A model generated the notes under the pieces. The model was not told the DNA's origin. It saw only the letters and a list, made by a program, of their open reading frames with translations, and did not search any database. A stretch of DNA of 64,000 nucleotides from the NCBI RefSeq assembly GCF_007994135.1, contig NZ_VLKF01000001.1:2852001-2916000 (forward strand), given 5' to 3'. Position numbers and translations under genes: made by a program. This DNA comes from Modestobacter roseus (GTDB lineage: Bacteria > Actinomycetota > Actinomycetes > Mycobacteriales > Geodermatophilaceae). Below, in pieces: positions 27,071 through 36,033 of this stretch (the stretch's first letter is position 1; each line of letters begins with the position of its first letter).

Positions 27071-27892
27071 ATGACCTTTTCCGTCATAGCCCGGGACCCG
27101 GGCAGCGGCGACCTGGGCATCGCCGTCTCCTCCTGCATCCTCGCCGTCGGCCGCGCCGTGCCGACCGTGCGTCCTGGCGTCGGGGTGGTGGCCGTGCAGG
27201 CGCGCAGCCGGCGCGGCCTGGGCACCTCGTTGCTGGCCGGGCTGGCGGCCGGCACCTCGCCGCAGGACCTGGTGCGGCACGCCTCGCACGCCGCCGAGGA
27301 CGTCGACCGGCAGATCGCGGTGCTGGACGCCACCGGGCAGGTCGCCGCCGACACCGGACGCGGATCGCTGCCGGCCAGCGGGCACCTGCTCGGGGACGGG
27401 TTCAGCGTGCAGGGCAACATGCTCACCTCCCCCGACGTGCTGCCGGCGATGTCGGCCGCCTTCGCCTCCGCGGGCGGTCCGCTCGCCGACCGGCTGCTGG
27501 CCGCGCTCACCGCCGGCCAGGACGCCGGCGGCGACCTGCGCGGCCGGCAGTCGGCCGCCCTGCTGGTGGTCGGCGGGGAGGCCGCCACCGAGGACGACGA
27601 CGGGGTGCGCATCGACCTGCGGGTCGACGACTCCGGTGACCCGGTGGCCCAGCTGCGGATGCTGCGCAACCTCCAGCGCGCCTACGACGAGCGCGACTAC
27701 GAGACCCTCGCCGTCTTCGCTCCCGAGGGCGCGCGTGACCTGTACGCCGCGCTGGCCGCCTCGCGGCGGGGCGACCGGGCCGCCGCGCGCAGCGCCCTGG
27801 AGGCAGTGCGCACCCGGCCCGGCTGGGCGACCTGGCTGGCATCGATGGCCGGCGACGCCCGGCTGTCAGCGGTTTCCCGGCTCCTGGACTGA
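27071..27892 (+). CDS. DUF1028 family protein (Ntn-hydrolase-like fold)
   Basis: A 273-residue protein of the DUF1028 family: the N-terminus MTFSVIARDPGSGDLGIAVSS and VQARSRRGLGTSLLAGLAAG, then GFSVQGNMLTSPDVLPAM and LRGRQSAALLVVGG are typical. The family has an Ntn-hydrolase-like fold and unknown function. The C-terminal third (about 195-273) is a helical, Arg/Ala-rich extension. It follows the CoA-transferase genes after a G+C-rich hairpin and is convergent with the PseH-like gene. No link to the flanking glycan genes can be shown. Confidence 0.85.
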   Translation: MTFSVIARDPGSGDLGIAVSSCILAVGRAVPTVRPGVGVVAVQARSRRGLGTSLLAGLAAGTSPQDLVRHASHAAEDVDRQIAVLDATGQVAADTGRGSLPASGHLLGDGFSVQGNMLTSPDVLPAMSAAFASAGGPLADRLLAALTAGQDAGGDLRGRQSAALLVVGGEAATEDDDGVRIDLRVDDSGDPVAQLRMLRNLQRAYDERDYETLAVFAPEGARDLYAALAASRRGDRAAARSALEAVRTRPGWATWLASMAGDARLSAVSRLLD

Positions 27893-27926
27893 CGTGTCCA
27901 CACGACCGGGCCCGCAGGACGGCCGT

Positions 27927-28394
27927 TCAGTCCGCGCCGTCCCCGCCCGACCGGACGGGCTCGAGCACGTAGCGCCGAGCGCCGTCCACCTGGTCCGCCG
28001 CCCGGTGGAACCCGGCGGCCTCGAAGACCGCGATGCTCGCCGCGTTGTCGGGCTTGACCTCGGCCAGCAGCCCCCGCCCGCTCGCCGAGACGTAGAGCGC
28101 CGAGGCCTCGGCGACGACCCGCCGTCCGTGCCCCTGTCCGCGCTCGCCCGGCGCCACCTGGACCGACACCCGGGCCCGATCGCCGAACGGCTCGAACCGG
28201 ATGGAGGCCACCGCCCGACCGTCGCTCTCGAGCAGCCACAAGGCTCGTTCGGTGTCCGCGAGCAGGGCGGTGAACCACTGCAGGTGGTCGGACCAGGTGA
28301 TCGCGGTACCGGAGAAGGACCGGGCCCGCGTCTCCGGGTCGTTCGCCCAGGAGAAGAGGAGCTCGGCATCGGCAGCGGTGGCAGGTCGGAGCAC
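27927..28394 (-). CDS. pseH: GNAT N-acetyltransferase, PseH-like (nonulosonic acid pathway)
   Basis: A 155-residue GNAT enzyme. It starts LRPATAADAELLFSWANDPETR, the WANDP-x-TR-x-x-SF segment being characteristic of PseH-type N-acetyltransferases. The acetyl-CoA loop is RGQGHG and the C-terminal VKPDNAASIAVFEAAGF motif is present. PseH acetylates the 4-amino group of UDP-4-amino-4,6-dideoxy-L-AltNAc. It is divergent from pseG with 62 bases between starts, and pseB, pseC, pseI and pseF lie 6-10 kb away. A general GNAT role is possible without that context. The start is GTG at 28394. Confidence 0.78.
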   Translation of the reverse strand: MLRPATAADAELLFSWANDPETRARSFSGTAITWSDHLQWFTALLADTERALWLLESDGRAVASIRFEPFGDRARVSVQVAPGERGQGHGRRVVAEASALYVSASGRGLLAEVKPDNAASIAVFEAAGFHRAADQVDGARRYVLEPVRSGGDGAD

Positions 28395-28456
28395 GTCCGG
28401 CAGCCTAGGGCGGTGCGGCCGACGTCCGGCGGCCCGTGCAGCGTCGGCACGAGGTC

Positions 28457-29458
28457 ATGAGCCGGGGCGTCCTGCTGCTCTGCGAGGCGGCACGGGCGAC
28501 CGGGCTGGGCCACCTGGTCAGGTCGCTGGCCCTGGCCACCGAGCTGGCCGGACGCGGCCGCGAGGTGACCATCGCCCTCCGCCCGGACGCCCTGCCCGAG
28601 GCCCGGGACCGGGTCCGCGCCGCGGGGCTGACCCTGGCGACCGGCGGGTGGGTGGACCCCGACCTGCGCGCCGGTGCTCCAGGGACCGTCGTGGTCGACA
28701 GCTACCGGGTCACTGGTGCGGAGCTGACCGGCCTGCACCGGCGTTGTGGCGAGACCGCGGCGCGGCTTGTCGTGATCGACGACCTGGCGGACCGGTCGTT
28801 CACCGCCGACGTCGTGGTGAACCAGAACGTCGGCGCCGAATCGCTGTCCTATCCCGGCGCGGGCACGGTCCTCCGCGGCCCACGTCACGCACTGCTCCGC
28901 CCGGCCTTCCCGGCCGCCCGGACGGCCGGACTGCGCAGCGCGGCCGAGCTGCCGGACGTGCCGCGCCGGGTGTTCGTGCTCTTCGGCGGCACCGACGCCG
29001 CCGGGATGGCCGGCACGGCCGCCGCGGCCGCCCTGCGAGCGTTCCCCCACGCCCGGGTCCGGGTGGTGGTGCCCGGAGCGGCTCCGGTGCCGGTGGAGGT
29101 GACGGCCAGTCCGCGGGCCACGGTCCTGCCCCCGGTCGACGCGGTGCACGAGGAGATGCTCGACGCCGACCTGGTCGTCTCGGCCGGGGGGACGTCGCTG
29201 TGGGAGCTGTGCTGCCTGGCCCGCGCGACCGCGGTGGTGGCCGTGGCGGAGAACCAGCTGCCCACCTACGACCGGCTGACGGCGGCCGGGCACGTGCTGG
29301 GGGCCGGCCGTCACCCGGGGGCCACCGTCGGAGAGCTCGCCGACCGACTGCGCACGCTCACCGCGCCGCCGGGCACGCTGGGACGGGTGGCCCGTTCGGC
29401 GGCGACGGTGACCGACGGCGCCGGCTGTGCCCGGGTCGCCGACGCGCTGGCCGGCTGA
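28457..29458 (+). CDS. pseG: UDP-2,4-diacetamido-trideoxy-L-altropyranose hydrolase, PseG-like
   Basis: A 333-residue GT-B-fold nucleotide-sugar hydrolase that removes UDP from the acetylated sugar to give the 6-carbon precursor of pseudaminic acid. The N-terminal G-x-G-H motif is GLGHLVRSLALA, with H19 the expected catalytic residue. The C-terminal UDP-binding region is LVVSAGGTSLWELCCL, matching the GG(S/T)-x-x-WE motif of PseG/MurG-like proteins. The ATG at 28457 gives the normal N-terminus; a GTG at 28436 is in frame. It converges on fadE25. The first residues (LLCEAARATGLGH) diverge from Gram-negative PseG (RxDxxxxIGxGH) but keep the key Gly and His. Confidence 0.85.
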   Translation: MSRGVLLLCEAARATGLGHLVRSLALATELAGRGREVTIALRPDALPEARDRVRAAGLTLATGGWVDPDLRAGAPGTVVVDSYRVTGAELTGLHRRCGETAARLVVIDDLADRSFTADVVVNQNVGAESLSYPGAGTVLRGPRHALLRPAFPAARTAGLRSAAELPDVPRRVFVLFGGTDAAGMAGTAAAAALRAFPHARVRVVVPGAAPVPVEVTASPRATVLPPVDAVHEEMLDADLVVSAGGTSLWELCCLARATAVVAVAENQLPTYDRLTAAGHVLGAGRHPGATVGELADRLRTLTAPPGTLGRVARSAATVTDGAGCARVADALAG

Positions 29459-29467
29459 CCGGCGGGC

Positions 29468-30622
29468 TCAGCGCAGCAGGCTGCGGGCGATCACCATGCG
29501 CTGCACCTGGTTGGTGCCCTCGTAGATCTGGGTGATCTTGGCGTCGCGCATCATCCGCTCGACCGGGAAGTCCTGGGTGTACCCGGCTCCACCGAACAGC
29601 TGGACGGCGTCGGTGGTCACCTGCATCGCGACGTCGGAGGCGAAGGCCTTGGCCGCGGCGGACACCCGGGTGACGTCGGGGCTGCCGGCGTCCCCGGCGG
29701 CTGCGGCGACGTAGACCAGGTGCCGCGCGGCCTGCACCTTCATGTCCATGTCGGCGAGCATGAACTGCACGCCCTGGAAGTCGCTGACCGCGGAGCCGAA
29801 CTGGCGGCGCTCCTTGGTGTAGGCGACCGCGGCGTCCAGCGCCCCCTGCGCCACGCCGACCGCCTGGGCGCCGATCGTCGGGCGGGTGACGTCCAGCGTG
29901 CGCAGCGCGGTCGTGAAGCCGGTGCCGGGCTCGCCGATGATGCGGTCGGCCGGGATGGTGCAGTCGGTGAAGTACAGCTCGCAGGTGGGCGACCCCTTGA
30001 TGCCCATCTTCTTCTCCTTGGGCCCCACGGCGAAGCCTGGGTCGTCGCGGTGCACGACGAACGCGGAGATGCCCTTCGCGCCCCGGTCCGGGTCCGTGAC
30101 CGCCATGACCGTGAACCACTCCGACACGCTGGCGTTCGTGATCCACGCCTTGGCGCCGCTGAGCACCCAGCTGTCGCCCTCGAGCCGGGCGCGGGTGCGC
30201 ATGGCGGCCGCGTCGGAGCCGGCCTCCCGCTCGGACAGGCCGTAGCTGATCATCGCCTCGCCCGAGGCGATCGAGGGCAGCACCCGCTGCTTGAGGTCCT
30301 CGGACCCGGACAGGATCACCGGCACCGAGCCGAGCTTGTTGACCGCGGGGATCAGCGAGGCGCTGACGTCGACCCGGGCCACCTCCTCGATCACGATGCA
30401 GGTGGCGATCGCGTCGGCGCCCTCGCCGCCGTACGCCTCCGGCACGTGCGTGGCGTGGAAACCCGCTGCGGTCAGCGCCTTCTGCGCCTCCACGGGGTAG
30501 CGCGACTCGGCGTCCACCTCCGCGGCGAAGGGCGCGATCTCCCGCTCGGCGATGTCGCGGACGGCGTCCCGGATGGCCTCGTACTCGTCGGTGAGCGCGT
30601 AGGGCCCAGCGTTGTTACCCAC
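29468..30622 (-). CDS. fadE25: Acyl-CoA dehydrogenase (FadE25-like)
   Basis: A 384-residue flavoprotein that oxidises acyl-CoA to the 2,3-enoyl-CoA. Family signatures: GLSEREAGSDAAAMRTRA and QLFGGAGYTQDFPVERMMRD. The catalytic Glu is in YEGTNQVQRMVIARSLL near the C-terminus, the usual short- and medium-chain arrangement. Length is normal. Rv3274c (FadE25) lies next to purE and purK in M. tuberculosis and the same order occurs here. It is 41 bases upstream of purE on the same strand. Substrate chain length is not determinable. Confidence 0.93.
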   Translation of the reverse strand: MGNNAGPYALTDEYEAIRDAVRDIAEREIAPFAAEVDAESRYPVEAQKALTAAGFHATHVPEAYGGEGADAIATCIVIEEVARVDVSASLIPAVNKLGSVPVILSGSEDLKQRVLPSIASGEAMISYGLSEREAGSDAAAMRTRARLEGDSWVLSGAKAWITNASVSEWFTVMAVTDPDRGAKGISAFVVHRDDPGFAVGPKEKKMGIKGSPTCELYFTDCTIPADRIIGEPGTGFTTALRTLDVTRPTIGAQAVGVAQGALDAAVAYTKERRQFGSAVSDFQGVQFMLADMDMKVQAARHLVYVAAAAGDAGSPDVTRVSAAAKAFASDVAMQVTTDAVQLFGGAGYTQDFPVERMMRDAKITQIYEGTNQVQRMVIARSLLR

Positions 30623-30663
30623 GAGTACAGATTAGGCCGGTCCGCCGCCGGACAGAAGGCGAC

Positions 30664-31176
30664 TCACCCGTGCGGGAGGCGCTCCTGCAGCTGGGCATCG
30701 CGGTCCAGGACGGACGCCGCCAGGTCGGCCTGGAACCGCTCGACCCGCGCCCGCAGCGCGTCGTCACCGGCGGCCAGGATGCGCACGGCGAGGAGGCCGG
30801 CGTTGCGCCCCCCGCCGATCGACACCGTGGCCACCGGCACGCCGGCCGGCATCTGCACGATCGACAGCAGGCTGTCCAGCCCGTCGAGGCGGTCCAGCGG
30901 CCGGGGCACGCCGATCACCGGGAGCGGGGTGGCGGCGGCGACCATGCCCGGCAGGTGCGCGGCTCCCCCGGCCCCGGCGACGACCACCCGCAGCCCACGG
31001 CCGGCGGCCGACTCGGCGTAGTCGAGCATCCGGCGGGGGGTGCGGTGCGCGGAGACGACGTGCGCCTCCCAGGGGACGTCGAACTCGGCCAGCGCCTGGG
31101 CGGCGGGCTCCATCATCGGCCAGTCGGAGTCGCTGCCCATGACGATGCCGACGACCGGGTGGGTGCTCGGTGCCAT
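30664..31176 (-). CDS. purE: 5-(carboxyamino)imidazole ribonucleotide mutase PurE
   Basis: A 170-residue class I PurE converting N5-CAIR to CAIR in purine synthesis. Motifs: [11 protein letters not shown] (Ser and Asp binding the substrate), SAHRTPRRM (conserved His) and [15 protein letters not shown]. The ATG at 31176 lies just two bases after the purK stop, so purK-purE are co-translated. The two enzymes work in sequence on an unstable intermediate. Confidence 0.97.
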   Translation of the reverse strand: MAPSTHPVVGIVMGSDSDWPMMEPAAQALAEFDVPWEAHVVSAHRTPRRMLDYAESAAGRGLRVVVAGAGGAAHLPGMVAAATPLPVIGVPRPLDRLDGLDSLLSIVQMPAGVPVATVSIGGGRNAGLLAVRILAAGDDALRARVERFQADLAASVLDRDAQLQERLPHG

Positions 31177-31178
31177 GG

Positions 31179-32387
31179 TCAGTGCTCCTGGTCGGGGAAG
31201 GCGAAGGCGGGGTCGACGACCCCGTCGGCCAGGTAGCGGGCCGCAGCCACGGCGCGGGCGCGCACCTCGGTCAGGTCGTCGCCCAGCGCGGTCACGTGCC
31301 CGAGCTTGCGGCCGCGGCGCTGGCCCTTGCCGTACCAGTGCAGCTTCACGTCCGGCCAGTGCGCCATCAGGTGGTGCACCCGCTCGTCCAGGCCGGGCCC
31401 GGACCAGTCGTCGGCCGCGGCGTCGCCGCCGAGCACGTTGGCCATCACGACGACCGGTGCGGTCATCGCCGTCGAGCCGAGCGGGTAGTCCAGGATGGCG
31501 CGCAGGTGCTGCTCGAACTGGCTGGTGCGGGCGCCCTCGATGGTCCAGTGCCCGGAGTTGTGCGGGCGCATGGCCAGCTCGTTGACCAGCACTCCCCCGG
31601 TGGTCTCGAACAGCTCGACGGCGAGCATGCCGACGACGCCCAGGGAGTCGGCGATCCGGACGGCCAGCTCCTGGGCCGCGGTGGCCTTCTCCTCGCTCAG
31701 GCCGGGCGCCGGGGCGTACACCTCGTTGCAGACGCCGTCCCGCTGCACGGTCTCGACCACCGGCCAGACCGCGACCTGGCCGAACGGTGAGCGGGCCACC
31801 TGGGCGGACAGCTCCCGGGTCATCGCGACCCGCTCCTCGGCGAGCAGGGTGCCGTGCCGCTCCAGCAGGTCGGCCACCTCGTCGGGCCCGGACACCACGA
31901 ACACGCCCCGGCCGTCGTAGCCGCCGCGCGGGGTCTTCAGCACCACCGGCCAGCCGACCTGCTCGGCGAACACGGCCGCGTCGTGCACGGTGCGCACCTC
32001 GGCCCACGCCGGCTGCGGCTCGCCGGCGGCGGTGAGCGCCCGGCGGAGCACCAGCTTGTCCTGGGCGTGCACGAGGGCCGCGGACCCGGGGGCGACCCGG
32101 TGGCCGGCGTCCTCCAGGGCGCGCAGGTGCTCGGTGGGCACGTGCTCGTGGTCGAAGGTGACCACTGTGGCGCCCTCGGCGAGGCGGCGCAGGTCGGCGA
32201 GCTCCCGGTGGTCACCGAGCTGGACGTCGGCCGCCACCAGCGCCGCGGACTCGGCCGGGTCGCCGGCGAGCACCCGCACGGACTGCCCCAGCGCGATCGC
32301 AGCCTGGTGGGTCATCCGGGACAGCTGCCCACCGCCGACCATCGCCACCACGGGCAGGCCGGTTCGGGGGTCCAGGGAGGTGGCCAT
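31179..32387 (-). CDS. purK: 5-(carboxyamino)imidazole ribonucleotide synthase PurK
   Basis: A 402-residue ATP-grasp enzyme making N5-CAIR from AIR, ATP and bicarbonate. Visible motifs: [23 protein letters not shown] (family TxExExV variant), [15 protein letters not shown] (ATP-grasp Gly loop) and [17 protein letters not shown] (metal and substrate site). The C-terminal region includes [17 protein letters not shown]. The ATG at 32387 begins 11 bases from the SGNH lipoprotein stop. Length is normal for actinobacteria. Confidence 0.97.
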   Translation of the reverse strand: MATSLDPRTGLPVVAMVGGGQLSRMTHQAAIALGQSVRVLAGDPAESAALVAADVQLGDHRELADLRRLAEGATVVTFDHEHVPTEHLRALEDAGHRVAPGSAALVHAQDKLVLRRALTAAGEPQPAWAEVRTVHDAAVFAEQVGWPVVLKTPRGGYDGRGVFVVSGPDEVADLLERHGTLLAEERVAMTRELSAQVARSPFGQVAVWPVVETVQRDGVCNEVYAPAPGLSEEKATAAQELAVRIADSLGVVGMLAVELFETTGGVLVNELAMRPHNSGHWTIEGARTSQFEQHLRAILDYPLGSTAMTAPVVVMANVLGGDAAADDWSGPGLDERVHHLMAHWPDVKLHWYGKGQRRGRKLGHVTALGDDLTEVRARAVAAARYLADGVVDPAFAFPDQEH

Positions 32388-32398
32388 CGGGCGCAACG

Positions 32399-33154
32399 CT
32401 ATCGGCCTGTCTCCGGGCCGCCGCCAGTCGCTCCGTGCACGAGCGCCTCGTGCAGCTCCCGGCCCACCGCGAATGCGACCTGCTGGGTGGGATGCACCCC
32501 ATCGGACGTCGCGCCTGGTCGGTAGACACCCTCGAGAGCGACGTCGGTCCAGGGGTCGACGAACTCCCATCCCTCGAGCTCGGCGAGCTCACGGAGCCGG
32601 TCGTTGAAGACCACGACCTCATCGGGGAGGACGTCCAGCGGCGGGATCGCCGCCAGCACGACCCGGTCGACCGACGCTGTGGACACGATCGCGCGGATGT
32701 TGTCGCGCGTGTCCGCCCACGGCACGTCCCGCTGCAGGTCGTTCGTCCCGCCCATGACCACCAGCACGTCGGCGTCCAGCCGGCGAACACCGTCGCGCAT
32801 CTCCCCCGTCGAGGCACCCGGGACGGCCCACCCGGCGCCCAACTCCAGCGGCGGCAGGTCCGCGCCGGTGAGCCAGGACTGCCCGCCGGGACTCTCAGCG
32901 TCGTCCCCCGGCGCGACACCTGCGGTGATGGAGTCCCCCACCACCGCGACCTCGAGCCCGGCGGCACCCGCCTCCGGCGCCGACACGGTCGAGGGCGCCG
33001 CCGGGGAGTTGCTCGGCGGGGTGGCCGCACCGCTGCCCGGCCCGAGACCTCCAGCAGGACCGCAGCCGGTCAGCGCAACGGCCAGCAAGGCGGACACCGC
33101 CACCCGGCGGGCGACGAACGCGGTTCGCTCGATGGGGGACACGCCCTCCATCAT
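32399..33154 (-). CDS. Secreted SGNH/GDSL hydrolase lipoprotein
   Basis: A 251-residue predicted lipoprotein with lipobox LTGC (Cys31) after a hydrophobic signal, then a Ser/Pro/Gly-rich linker to about 60. The SGNH catalytic domain follows: block I VVGDSITAG (Ser nucleophile), block III GGTNDL and block V DGVHPT (Asp and His). Such enzymes cleave acyl esters; glycan O-deacetylation is a plausible surface role. Tandem ATGs at 33154 and 33151 and a GTG at 33142 are possible starts; all keep the signal. It ends 11 bases before purK on the same strand and is divergent from a GtrA gene with 88 bases between. Confidence 0.82.
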   Translation of the reverse strand: MMEGVSPIERTAFVARRVAVSALLAVALTGCGPAGGLGPGSGAATPPSNSPAAPSTVSAPEAGAAGLEVAVVGDSITAGVAPGDDAESPGGQSWLTGADLPPLELGAGWAVPGASTGEMRDGVRRLDADVLVVMGGTNDLQRDVPWADTRDNIRAIVSTASVDRVVLAAIPPLDVLPDEVVVFNDRLRELAELEGWEFVDPWTDVALEGVYRPGATSDGVHPTQQVAFAVGRELHEALVHGATGGGPETGR

Positions 33155-33242
33155 CTCCGAGCCCGATCCGGTAGCCGCGCAGCGACCGTGACGAGTCGGC
33201 CACGTCGACGATCGGGCGAGTCCCGATCCGTACAGTCGGACC

Positions 33243-33794
33243 GTGCTGATCGCCGGGTTCGTCCAGCGTCGCCTGGGACCCACCTGGCGGGTCCTGGTCA
33301 AGGAGCTCGGTGCCTTCGGCGTCGTGGGGGCCGCCTGCTTCGTCCTCGACGTCGGCCTCTTCCAGCTGCTGTACACGCAGACCGCGCTGGACGCCGTGGC
33401 TGCGAAACTGGCCTCGACACTGGTCGCGATGACCGTTGCCTACGTGGCCCACCGCCACTGGTCGTTCGCCCACCGCGCGCACACGGGGGTGCGTCGCGAG
33501 TACCTCCTCTTCGCCGTGGTCAACGGCGCCACCCTGGTGCTGGGCCTGCTGGTCGTCGCCGTCGTCCGGCACGTCCTGCACCAGGACGACCCGCTGGTAC
33601 TGCAGGCGGCGAACGTCGCCTCCATCGGCCTCGGAACTCTGTTGCGCTTCCTCGGGTACCGACGCTGGGTCTTCCCCGCCGAACCTACGGGAGTTCCCGC
33701 GCCCGAAGCCCCGGCACCGGCACAGCCGCCGCCTCTGTCCCACGCTCCCCAGCCCCCCCGCGCAGGAGCCCGGACAAGAGGCGGCCCCAGGTAG
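33243..33794 (+). CDS. GtrA-like membrane protein (Rv3277-like)
   Basis: A 183-residue GtrA/PF04138 protein with four membrane helices (about 20-145): KELGAFGVVGAACFVLDVGL, then AYVAHRHWSFAHR, and RFLGYRRWVF at the end. The last 35 residues are a Pro/Ala-rich tail. It occupies the position of Rv3277 relative to purE-purK in M. tuberculosis. The family flips or stabilises polyprenyl-linked sugars. It ends about 10 bases before the GT29-like gene, so they may be co-transcribed. A role in the pseudaminic-acid cluster is possible but unproven because its location is ancestral. Confidence 0.85.
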   Translation: MLIAGFVQRRLGPTWRVLVKELGAFGVVGAACFVLDVGLFQLLYTQTALDAVAAKLASTLVAMTVAYVAHRHWSFAHRAHTGVRREYLLFAVVNGATLVLGLLVVAVVRHVLHQDDPLVLQAANVASIGLGTLLRFLGYRRWVFPAEPTGVPAPEAPAPAQPPPLSHAPQPPRAGARTRGGPR

Positions 33795-33804
33795 CGTGTG
33801 GACC

Positions 33805-34467
33805 GTGTCTCAGGTGTCCGCGAAGCGGCGGACCCAAGTCCGCGACCTGGCCGCCGCTCACGCTCAGAACTCTGCTGTCCGCACCGTGGCGGTGGTCGGG
33901 AACAAGCCGCTGGAGCCCTCGGCCGATCGCGCCGCGGCCGTCGACGGCTGCGACCTGGTGGTCCGGGTCAACGGTTTCCGGCTCGACGACCCCGGCAGCG
34001 CGGCGACCTACGGCCGGCGGGCGGACGTGGTCTTCTTCAACCGCGCACTCCGGGCGACGCCGTGGTTCTTCGACGACTACCAGGACCGGGTCTACCTGAT
34101 GGTCGAGCCGGGGCGCCTGCACTGGGAGCCGGACCTGGTCCCCAGTTGGTGGCCCGCCGACCTCGGCCAGGTGCACGTGGACAACGAGGACCTGACCATC
34201 CCGCTGTCGGAGGACCTGGGGCTGGACTCCCGTGCGGAGGGCCTCTGGGCCACCACAGGGACGATGGCCGCCTGGTGGGCCCGCACCACGTTCCCCGACG
34301 CCGAGCTGGTGCTGGCCGGCTACTCCTTCGTCGACGACCCCGACCAGACCAGCTGGCGGCACGCCTCCGGAGATGACTGCATCGTCGGCCCCGAGCACCG
34401 CATCGCACTGGAGTCCCGGCTGTTCCGCCGCTGGGCCGAGGCCGGGCGCACGGCGATCTGGCCGTGA
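33805..34467 (+). CDS. GT29/sialyltransferase-like glycosyltransferase, putative nonulosonic acid transferase
   Basis: A 220-residue protein without membrane helices. Two regions recall the sialylmotifs of GT29. VAVVGNKPL through CDLVVRVNGF and YGRRADVVFFN (about 28-80) resembles motif L, with N33 in the VVGN segment. GLWATTGTMAAWWA followed by DAELVLAGYSF resembles motif S, where TTG replaces STG. Sialyltransferases use CMP-activated nonulosonic acids, and genes for making one (pseI, pseB, pseC, pseF) surround it. I infer transfer of a pseudaminic-acid-like sugar to an envelope glycan. The GTG at 33805 is preferred; a GTG at 33796 is in frame. It lies 40 bases before a coiled-coil gene coupled to pseI. 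Confidence 0.68.
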   Translation: MSQVSAKRRTQVRDLAAAHAQNSAVRTVAVVGNKPLEPSADRAAAVDGCDLVVRVNGFRLDDPGSAATYGRRADVVFFNRALRATPWFFDDYQDRVYLMVEPGRLHWEPDLVPSWWPADLGQVHVDNEDLTIPLSEDLGLDSRAEGLWATTGTMAAWWARTTFPDAELVLAGYSFVDDPDQTSWRHASGDDCIVGPEHRIALESRLFRRWAEAGRTAIWP

Positions 34468-34507
34468 CCGGCGACCGCCGACCCACCGATCCACTGGAGG
34501 AACGACC

Positions 34508-34969
34508 ATGAAGCTGCCCACCCGGTTGAGCACCCGGGTCGATGAGGCCGTCTCCTGGCGGGTCGCCCGCCAGTTCGAGGAGGTCCACGGCCGGCTCGGT
34601 CACCTGGAGGACCAGGTGCGGGGCCTGGCGGAGCGGCTGGACCAGCTGGACGGCCGCGACGGCGAGCTGGACAAGCGCCTGGGTGAACTGGAGCGCCGAC
34701 TCGACCCGGTCGAGCGCGAGTCCTCCTGGTCGGCCAACGAGCTGGCCCGGCTGGCGCCGCAGGCCGCCGCGTTCGAGGAGCGCCTGGAGCGCCAGCAACG
34801 CCCCATCGTGCTGACCGGCGAGCTGGCCGACCTGCCCGAGGCGCGCCTGCTGGTGGACGTCGTCCGCGAGGAGCACGCCCGCGTTCGCACTCGGCTGGCC
34901 CTGGTGTCCGCCTACGAGGAGCGCCTGCGCCGGCTCGAGCAGCGCCTGCGGGAGGAGCCGCCGGCATGA
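34508..34969 (+). CDS. Coiled-coil protein coupled to pseI, unknown function
   Basis: A 153-residue, highly charged, helical protein with no signal or membrane segment. It has two coiled-coil stretches, about 20-70 (heptads such as LGHLEDQVRGLAERLDQL) and about 120-150 (EERLRRLEQRLREE), joined by an Ala/Glu-rich region. I know no family for it. The ATG at 34508 follows GGAGGAACG; its stop overlaps the pseI start as ATGA, so both should be made in equal amounts. It could scaffold PseI and the GT29-like enzyme or regulate them; this is inference from coupling alone. Confidence 0.7.
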   Translation: MKLPTRLSTRVDEAVSWRVARQFEEVHGRLGHLEDQVRGLAERLDQLDGRDGELDKRLGELERRLDPVERESSWSANELARLAPQAAAFEERLERQQRPIVLTGELADLPEARLLVDVVREEHARVRTRLALVSAYEERLRRLEQRLREEPPA

Positions 34970-36033
34970 CCGTCGTCACCGAGCTGCTGGCGCAGGCTGC
35001 GGCGGGCCGGCCATGGGTGATCGCCGAGCTCTCGGCCAACCACGACGGCAGCCTCGACCGGGCGCTGGCCACGATCGACGCGATCGCCGGCACGGGCGCG
35101 CAGACGGTCAAGTTCCAGACCTACACCGCCGAGTCGATGACGCTGGACTCCGACCAGCCCGCCTTCCGGGTCACCGACGACCACGGGCTGTGGGGCGGCC
35201 GCGGACTGTTCGACCTCTACCGCGAGGCCGGCACGCCGTACGAGTGGCACCAGGAGCTGTTCGACCGGGCGCGCAGCCACGGCCTGACCCCGTTCTCCAG
35301 CCCCTTCGACGGGTCCGCGATCGAGCTGCTGGAGGGGGTGGGCTGCGAGATCTACAAGATCGCCTCGGCCGAGCTGCTGGACCTGCCGCTGATCCGGCTG
35401 GCGGCCTCCACCGGCAAGCCGCTGGTGATCTCCACCGGGATGGCCTCACTCGGCGAGATCGACGCGGCGTTGTCGGCGGCCCGCAGCGGAGGTTCCGGCG
35501 AGGTGGTGCTGCTCAGTTGCACCGCCGCCTACCCAGCCGACCCGGGGCAGAGCCATCTGGCGAACATCGCCGTCCTGCGCGAGGCTTTCGGGGTCCCGGT
35601 CGGTCTCTCCGACCACACGCCCGGCATCGGCGTGCCGGTGGCTGCGGTCGCCCTGGGCGCGGTGGCCGTGGAGAAGCACGTCACCCTGGACCGGGACGGC
35701 GGCGGCGTCGACTCGGCGTTCTCCCTGGAGGTCGACGAGCTCGCGGCCCTGGTCCGCGAGTGCGCGGCCGCGCGCGCAGCGGTGTCCGCCGGGCCGTCGT
35801 TCGGGGTGCGCCCGGGCGAGGAGGAGACCGCCCGGTTCCGGCGGTCGCTGTGGGTCACCAGGGACGTCGCCGCCGGGGAGACCGTCGGCCCGGGCACGGT
35901 GCGCGCCCTGCGGCCGGCCGGCGGCCTGCCCCCGGGCACCTGGGACGACGTCGTCGGCCGCCCCTTCGCCCGTCCGGTACGCCGGGGGACGCCGCTGGGC
36001 TGGGACCTGCTGGACGCGCCGGTCAGGCCCTGA
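34966..36033 (+). CDS. pseI: Pseudaminic acid synthase, PseI (NeuB family)
   Basis: A 355-residue TIM-barrel synthase with a C-terminal SAF (antifreeze-like) domain. It condenses the trideoxy-altrose sugar with PEP to give pseudaminic acid. Features: VIAELSANHDGSLDRAL, VKFQTYTAESMT, the PseI-type DHGLWGGRGLFDLYREAGTP segment, TPFSSPFDGSAIELL, KIASAELLDLPLI, GLSDHT and EKHVTLDR. The SAF domain covers about 287-352 (RRSLWVTRDVAAGE ... VVGRPFARPVRRGTPL). The DHGLW-GG segment separates PseI from typical NeuB. The start overlaps the coiled-coil stop (ATGA). Its 3' end overlaps convergent pseC by 11 bases. Confidence 0.92.
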   Translation: MTVVTELLAQAAAGRPWVIAELSANHDGSLDRALATIDAIAGTGAQTVKFQTYTAESMTLDSDQPAFRVTDDHGLWGGRGLFDLYREAGTPYEWHQELFDRARSHGLTPFSSPFDGSAIELLEGVGCEIYKIASAELLDLPLIRLAASTGKPLVISTGMASLGEIDAALSAARSGGSGEVVLLSCTAAYPADPGQSHLANIAVLREAFGVPVGLSDHTPGIGVPVAAVALGAVAVEKHVTLDRDGGGVDSAFSLEVDELAALVRECAAARAAVSAGPSFGVRPGEEETARFRRSLWVTRDVAAGETVGPGTVRALRPAGGLPPGTWDDVVGRPFARPVRRGTPLGWDLLDAPVRP

